In this document: piece after piece, positions 59,755-64,000 of the stretch | Position numbering within the stretch: position 1 is the stretch's first letter | How the letters are laid out: every line of letters begins with the position of its first letter | Assembly (NCBI RefSeq): GCF_002902945.1 | Contig: NZ_CP026102.1 | Coordinates: 2,728,001 to 2,792,000, forward strand | From: Paraburkholderia caribensis | GTDB lineage: Bacteria; Pseudomonadota; Gammaproteobacteria; Burkholderiales; Burkholderiaceae | Length of the DNA stretch: 64,000 nucleotides | Reading direction: 5' to 3' | Translations under genes and position numbers: made by a program | The notes under the pieces: generated by a model | What the model saw: the letters and a program-made list of their open reading frames with translations, nothing else | Databases searched by the model: none | Told to the model about the DNA's origin: nothing

Positions 59755-62091
59755 ATGTCCGACATCCAGAAGTACACGACTCTTTCTCCCGCGGATTCGA
59801 GACTCGTGACGGGCAGGCAAGCCTATTTCCTGGATGTATTGGGCGCTGGAAATGGAAGCCCGATGTCGGTGATCTCGTTCGAAGCCGTCGAGCGCATCGG
59901 CGAGCCTTATCGCATTACTCTTACCCTCACGCATCCGGACCAGCTTGCCAGGTCCGACTACCTCGGCAAGGACGCGAAGTTCTCGATCGTTCCCGCCGAC
60001 GTGCAGCCTCGCAGGTTTTCAGGCTGGATCACCCGCTTCTCAAAGCTGAAGACCACGAGAGACTTCACCAGCTATGAGATCGTCGTCGAGGCGCACCTTT
60101 CACGCCTCGCATCGGTTCGCGCGAGCCGCATCTACCAGCATCAGACTACGCCCGAGATCATTGAGGCCGTGCTGCGAAAGCATGGTTTTCAGGGGCATCA
60201 GTTCCGCTTCCGGTTACGTCGTCAATATCCCCAGCATGCTTTCAGAATGCAGTATCAGGTGAGCGATCTGGCCTATGTGCAGATGCTTATGCAGAAGGAA
60301 GGCATCTGGTGCCGTATTGCGGAAGACGAACACGGCGATGTGGTCCATTTCTCCGATGACATTGATCACTATGTCTATCAGCCCCGACTCGATGTGCCCT
60401 ATCGAGAGACGGCTGGGCTGGAAGCGGGTGTGGAAGCCGTATATGGACTAAGCACGCATTCGTACAGTGTCGCGCAGGGTTATACGGTTGCCGACTATAA
60501 CCCCGATAAGGCCTGGGAGCGCTTTAAGGCCAACGCCAATGTTGCAAGCGAGGATGCCACAACCTACGGCAAGCCCTACATCTATGGCACCAATCATCTG
60601 GATGCCGACGGCGCGCAGTGGGCAGCGCAGTTGCGTCATGAGGCAGCGATTGCATGGCAGATCATCTATGAAGGCGAGAGCAACGTGCTCGCGCTGCAAC
60701 CCGCGCGCATCCTGCACGTCGATGCGCCGCTCGCCGATGCGCCTGACGGTCAGGTTGTCGTCGAGGTAAGGCATCGCGGCGCGCGCGATACGGCTTATTC
60801 CAATTCCTACAGGGCGATTCCTTCCGGTCGGCGATTCCGGCTCAGGCTCGATGAAGATGCGTGGCCCCGTGTTATCGGCTCGCTGAGCGCACGCGTCACG
60901 TCGCCCGGTAAATACAAGTATGCGTATTTGACGCAGCAAGGCTATTACGTCGTCCGTTTCGACCTGGATTTCGACGAATGGAATCCGGGCGGGGAAAGTG
61001 TACCGCTGCGGCTCGCAAAACCTTTTGCAGGCGCGCTGCAGACAGGGTTCCACTTTCCGGCGTTGGATGGGACGGAAGCTGTTGTCGAGTTTCGCGATGG
61101 TGATCCTGATAAGCCGTATATCGCCGCGTTTCATCATCATAGCCAGGCGGTTGATCACGTTACTAGCGACGATCGTTGGTTATCGCGCAACGTCATTCGC
61201 ACGCAGTCGAATAACAAGCTGCGGATGGAAGATTGGGAGGGGCAGGAAGGGATCAAGCTGTCGACCGAGCATTCGGGGAAGAGCCAGCTCAATCTCGGGT
61301 ATCTGGTTGATGCGAAGAAGCAGAAGCGGGGGGAGGGGTTTGAGCTCAGAACGTCTGGGTATGGGGCGATTCGCGCGGGGAAGGGGTTGTTTATCTCCGC
61401 CGATGACCGGCCCAACGCGAGCGGACAGCAACTGGACATGCAGCAGGCGCAAGCGATGCTGGCGAGCGCGCTAACCCAGATGAAAGCGCTGGGCGAAATG
61501 GTCAAGACTGCCCAAGCGGTACTTGCCGACCTTGAAGGCCAGAACACGCTCAATAACGCTGCACTCAAAAATCTGCAATCGCCGTCCGTGCTGGTATCCG
61601 CTCCAGCGGCCATCGCGCTTGTCACGCCAGAAACGATCCAGCATAGCGCAGGAGATAACGTCACGCTTACGGCGGGCAAAAATATCGATGCTGGGGCGAT
61701 GGAAAACTTCACAGTCGCCGCCGGTCAGATCGTGTCCGTCTTTGCAAATGCCGGGGGCATGAAGCTCGTTGCCGCACAAGGAAAGAATGAGATCCAGGCG
61801 CAGAGCGGCAGCATCGAGATGACAGCGTCCCAGAACATCAAGATGCTGGCATCTGAAGGAAGCGTCGAGATCAGCGCAAAGGGCAGCCTCTCTCTGAAAT
61901 GCGGTGGTGCGGAAATCAAGCTGGCAAACGGGAATATTGAATTGAATTGCCCCGGCGACGTCAAGCTCAACTGCATCACGCTGCAAAAAGGCGGTCCCGT
62001 GAACGCCAACGCGGAGACAAAATCGTTCGACATAATCAGTTGCCTTTCTGCCTTGCAACGTGTGACATCGGCAGGAGGCGCGTTTGTCTGA
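59755..62091 (+). CDS. vgrG: T6SS spike protein VgrG (TssI)
   Basis: A 778-residue VgrG. The N-terminal gp27/gp44-like part has the F-R-M-Q-Y-Q-V-S-D-L-A-Y-V-Q-M-L-M-Q-K-E-G-I-W region; a gp5-like part carries F-P-A-L-D-G-T-E-A-V-V-E-F and G-D-P-D-K-P-Y-I-A. Then D-D-x-R-x-x-R-N-V-I-R-T-Q-S-N-N-K-L-R-M-E-D. The C-terminus (about 555-765) is a DUF2345 beta-prism with no extra enzymatic domain seen. AAAGGAG precedes the ATG. It carries the downstream effector via the DUF4123 adaptor. Confidence 0.93.
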   Translation: MSDIQKYTTLSPADSRLVTGRQAYFLDVLGAGNGSPMSVISFEAVERIGEPYRITLTLTHPDQLARSDYLGKDAKFSIVPADVQPRRFSGWITRFSKLKTTRDFTSYEIVVEAHLSRLASVRASRIYQHQTTPEIIEAVLRKHGFQGHQFRFRLRRQYPQHAFRMQYQVSDLAYVQMLMQKEGIWCRIAEDEHGDVVHFSDDIDHYVYQPRLDVPYRETAGLEAGVEAVYGLSTHSYSVAQGYTVADYNPDKAWERFKANANVASEDATTYGKPYIYGTNHLDADGAQWAAQLRHEAAIAWQIIYEGESNVLALQPARILHVDAPLADAPDGQVVVEVRHRGARDTAYSNSYRAIPSGRRFRLRLDEDAWPRVIGSLSARVTSPGKYKYAYLTQQGYYVVRFDLDFDEWNPGGESVPLRLAKPFAGALQTGFHFPALDGTEAVVEFRDGDPDKPYIAAFHHHSQAVDHVTSDDRWLSRNVIRTQSNNKLRMEDWEGQEGIKLSTEHSGKSQLNLGYLVDAKKQKRGEGFELRTSGYGAIRAGKGLFISADDRPNASGQQLDMQQAQAMLASALTQMKALGEMVKTAQAVLADLEGQNTLNNAALKNLQSPSVLVSAPAAIALVTPETIQHSAGDNVTLTAGKNIDAGAMENFTVAAGQIVSVFANAGGMKLVAAQGKNEIQAQSGSIEMTASQNIKMLASEGSVEISAKGSLSLKCGGAEIKLANGNIELNCPGDVKLNCITLQKGGPVNANAETKSFDIISCLSALQRVTSAGGAFV

Positions 62092-63016
62092 AGCAACTGG
62101 ATTCATTGGTGCGCTGCGTCGAAAGGACGCTGGTTTCATTGCCGCTCAGCTCGCGCAGAATGCCACGGAGCAATCGCAGCGCGTTGCGGTCTTCGTTGAT
62201 CCGACACTTGGCGATCCTTTCCCCGAGCTGCATTCGTCGAATGACATCCCCGTCTATCGCCTTGCCCTGCCCGAGAAGAAGGTCCCACGTCACGCGTGGC
62301 CGTATCTGCTCCTGCTTCCAGCTGATCTCACGGGTCAACGACTGCTCGAACGTTCCATTTCACTCGCGCAAGCCGAGGTCGACGATTGGAAAAGCGGCAA
62401 AGGTACGGCACGGAGCGTGTGCGGATGGCTCTCTCTTTCGGGCGATGAGCAATCACTCGTGGACGCGTTGACTCAAAAAGCGATCCTGCCGCTCGATGAC
62501 AACGAATGTGTTGTTTTTCGCTTCTATGACCCTCGCGTCTTAGGTCATCTGTTCCGCTACCTGCGCGAGTCTCAGTTTTTTAGTGGCTTACCTACGCTTC
62601 ATCACTGGTCGTTTCTCGACGTTGACGCGCAGCTATTGGTGCTCCCGCAGCAAGACCCGCCCGATTCGATAGCGCCCGTGTGGTTCATGACGCGAGAGCA
62701 GCGCAATGGTGTCGCTCGCATCGAAGCGTTGAACAGCGTACTTCGCGACTTCGGAACCGACGTGGCACTTGGCGATCTTGTCGACGCAGCGCTTGCCCGC
62801 TGTCAGCAAATCCATGGCTGGACCGAGACAGTCGACCTTCATGCCTTTGGGACGCTGGCAGTGCGATGTCACGCCAGCTTCGACAAGCATCCTTTTGTTG
62901 CGGCCCAGATTGCACATCTACGCCGCGAGAACGAAGCATTTTCCGGCTGGGCGAACAGCATCGAGGACAGTCGATGGCGCGACATCGCGGCGGAAATCAA
63001 TAGCGGGAACATCTGA
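62084..63016 (+). CDS. DUF4123 T6SS adaptor/chaperone (Tap/TEC)
   Basis: A 310-residue protein starting with TTG at 62084, with AGGAGG seven bases upstream and an eight-base overlap with vgrG. The first 130 residues show the DUF4123 pattern (V-A-V-F-V-D-P-T, W-P-Y-L-L-L-L, and Y-D-P-R-V-L-G-H-L at about 147-155). Such adaptors load a specific effector, normally the next gene, on VgrG. Confidence 0.85.
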   Translation: MSEATGFIGALRRKDAGFIAAQLAQNATEQSQRVAVFVDPTLGDPFPELHSSNDIPVYRLALPEKKVPRHAWPYLLLLPADLTGQRLLERSISLAQAEVDDWKSGKGTARSVCGWLSLSGDEQSLVDALTQKAILPLDDNECVVFRFYDPRVLGHLFRYLRESQFFSGLPTLHHWSFLDVDAQLLVLPQQDPPDSIAPVWFMTREQRNGVARIEALNSVLRDFGTDVALGDLVDAALARCQQIHGWTETVDLHAFGTLAVRCHASFDKHPFVAAQIAHLRRENEAFSGWANSIEDSRWRDIAAEINSGNI

Positions 63017-63024
63017 GAACGAAT

Positions 63025-64000
63025 ATGGGCTGTCCAAACTGCATCAAGGAAGGTCTCGCGATCCTGCCGGTTCGCTATGCCGTCGCGCCTGCCAGTGTCA
63101 CGAATGTCGGTGCACTGCCTTCGCCGTTAGGCGAACATGTAACAGACAAGCCGCTAAAAGCGTCCAGGTACATTCTTCGCCAGCTCGACCGGGGATTCGT
63201 CTATGTTCTCTACCCTAATCGGGGCACGCGTCAGAGCCGTTGGGTGGTGTATGAGGTAGGTCCGGACGCCTGCATGAACATCTACGCCGACCCTCGACAA
63301 GTACCATCGGCTCCCACTGAGAAACCCCTTGATGCAACGTGCAAGGCGAAGAAAGAAGATTTCGCCGCGCAAACCATCGCGATTCCGTCACCACAATACG
63401 TACCACATGTATGGGTCGCATTCAGCCGATACAGACTGACAGACCGTGTACTGACCGCCCTGGAGACGTCTCCAGAACCGCGCATGCAAAAAGTGGACGT
63501 ACAAAAGGCGATCAACGGCAAGGAGGTCAAGCATGCGCTGCCCGCAACGCAAAACAACCTGATCAATTACGTCGCCGACTTCTCGACGCCCGAGGGATGG
63601 AACAAGCTGAATGGCAGCGGCAAGCTTACAGTGCCGTTGAACCAGCGGCACGATCAGGCCGCCGCGATGCAGACCAGAATGGCGGAGATCGCGCAGAAAG
63701 CGAATGGCAAGGGTATTGTGCTTGCGCTGTTCGACCCTATCGGCATGACTGCCGATCTCAACGCTTTTCGCAATCAGGAGGTCGGACAACTGGCGGCGTA
63801 TCAGGCGGGACATGCGCGTGAACGCTTCGTTGGAGACGCCATCCTTGGGTTCAAGACGGTGTTCGAAAAGAAGGGGGAGTCGGCGCAATGGGAAGAAAAA
63901 TTTCTCAAGCTCTACGATGCAAAGCGATTGGACGACGATCAGCAGGCGCACAAGAAGGAAACTGACGCTAAAAACACACAGATCGACCTGCTGTCAGATG
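63025..64000 (+). CDS. T6SS effector with VasX-N-like domain (partial, 3' end outside window)
   Basis: The frame opens at ATG 63025, nine bases after the adaptor stop, and stays open to the window end (at least 325 residues). It begins M-G-C-P-N-C, then G-L-A-I-L-P-V-R-Y-A-V-A, the start typical of VasX N-terminal region effectors, followed by Y-I-L-R-Q-L-D-R-G-F-V-Y-V-L-Y and V-L-A-L-F-D-P-I-G-M-T-A-D-L-N. Proteins of this group often have C-terminal pore-forming or other toxic domains. That part and the immunity gene are beyond the edge. Confidence 0.75.
   Translation, partial: MGCPNCIKEGLAILPVRYAVAPASVTNVGALPSPLGEHVTDKPLKASRYILRQLDRGFVYVLYPNRGTRQSRWVVYEVGPDACMNIYADPRQVPSAPTEKPLDATCKAKKEDFAAQTIAIPSPQYVPHVWVAFSRYRLTDRVLTALETSPEPRMQKVDVQKAINGKEVKHALPATQNNLINYVADFSTPEGWNKLNGSGKLTVPLNQRHDQAAAMQTRMAEIAQKANGKGIVLALFDPIGMTADLNAFRNQEVGQLAAYQAGHARERFVGDAILGFKTVFEKKGESAQWEEKFLKLYDAKRLDDDQQAHKKETDAKNTQIDLLSD

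Overview
The window is GC-rich DNA of a Burkholderia sensu lato type bacterium. Paraburkholderia is the likeliest genus, inferred from gene content: several trimeric OmpC-type porins, many LysR/IclR/AraC regulators with catabolic operons, a T6SS, and scattered short repeats. No rRNA, tRNA, CRISPR array or phage was seen.

Layout. 1-7.2 kb: end of a YcaQ-like gene, LysE exporter, small conserved protein, secreted NHL-type beta-propeller, DMT permease divergent from an AraC regulator, and a fold-type-I aminotransferase behind a promoter that carries a palindrome. 7.2-16.3 kb: an accessory island. It starts with a decayed IS110 transposase and a 15-bp hairpin, then has an ABC exporter / HlyD adaptor / TolC operon, a 30-codon putative leader ORF coupled to an Asn/Ser/Thr-rich protein made of two long repeats (the likely type I secretion cargo), and a convergent GT9-like glycosyltransferase. 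Copies of one short repeat (CGCTGGCATCCGCG) lie at both edges. 16.3-23.9 kb: a hydroxyacid/oxoacid operon (YdiJ-like FAD/Fe-S dehydrogenase, hydratase-like protein, MFS permease, alanine-glyoxylate type aminotransferase) divergent from a GntR regulator, with two TTTTGYATGCAAAA boxes between them. 23.9-30.2 kb: MFS permease, HMG-CoA-lyase-like enzyme, CoA-transferase, LysR regulator, porin and BON protein. 30.4-33.5 kb: GlxA-type regulator, SDR, and an XRE/nucleotidyltransferase toxin-antitoxin pair with a probable leaderless promoter.

33.8-47.2 kb: one closely packed 14-gene minus-strand operon for an unidentified aromatic or heteroaromatic compound. It encodes a three-component Rieske oxygenase (ferredoxin, alpha subunit, FAD reductase), a two-domain VOC dioxygenase, hydrolase, cupin, two SDRs, TPP enzyme, aspartate-dehydrogenase-like protein, aldehyde dehydrogenase, an embedded IclR regulator and an AAHS-type permease. 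A divergent porin shares an IclR-like operator region with it, and a close paralogue of the IclR regulator lies behind the porin.

49.8-64 kb: part of a type VI secretion system. The minus strand has tssB, tssC, tssK, tssL, an unusual TssM-like/OmpA chimera, hcp, tssH and tssE. The plus strand has vgrG, a DUF4123 adaptor and the start of a VasX-N-type effector that runs off the window. tssA, tssF, tssG, tssJ and a full-length tssM are not in the window.
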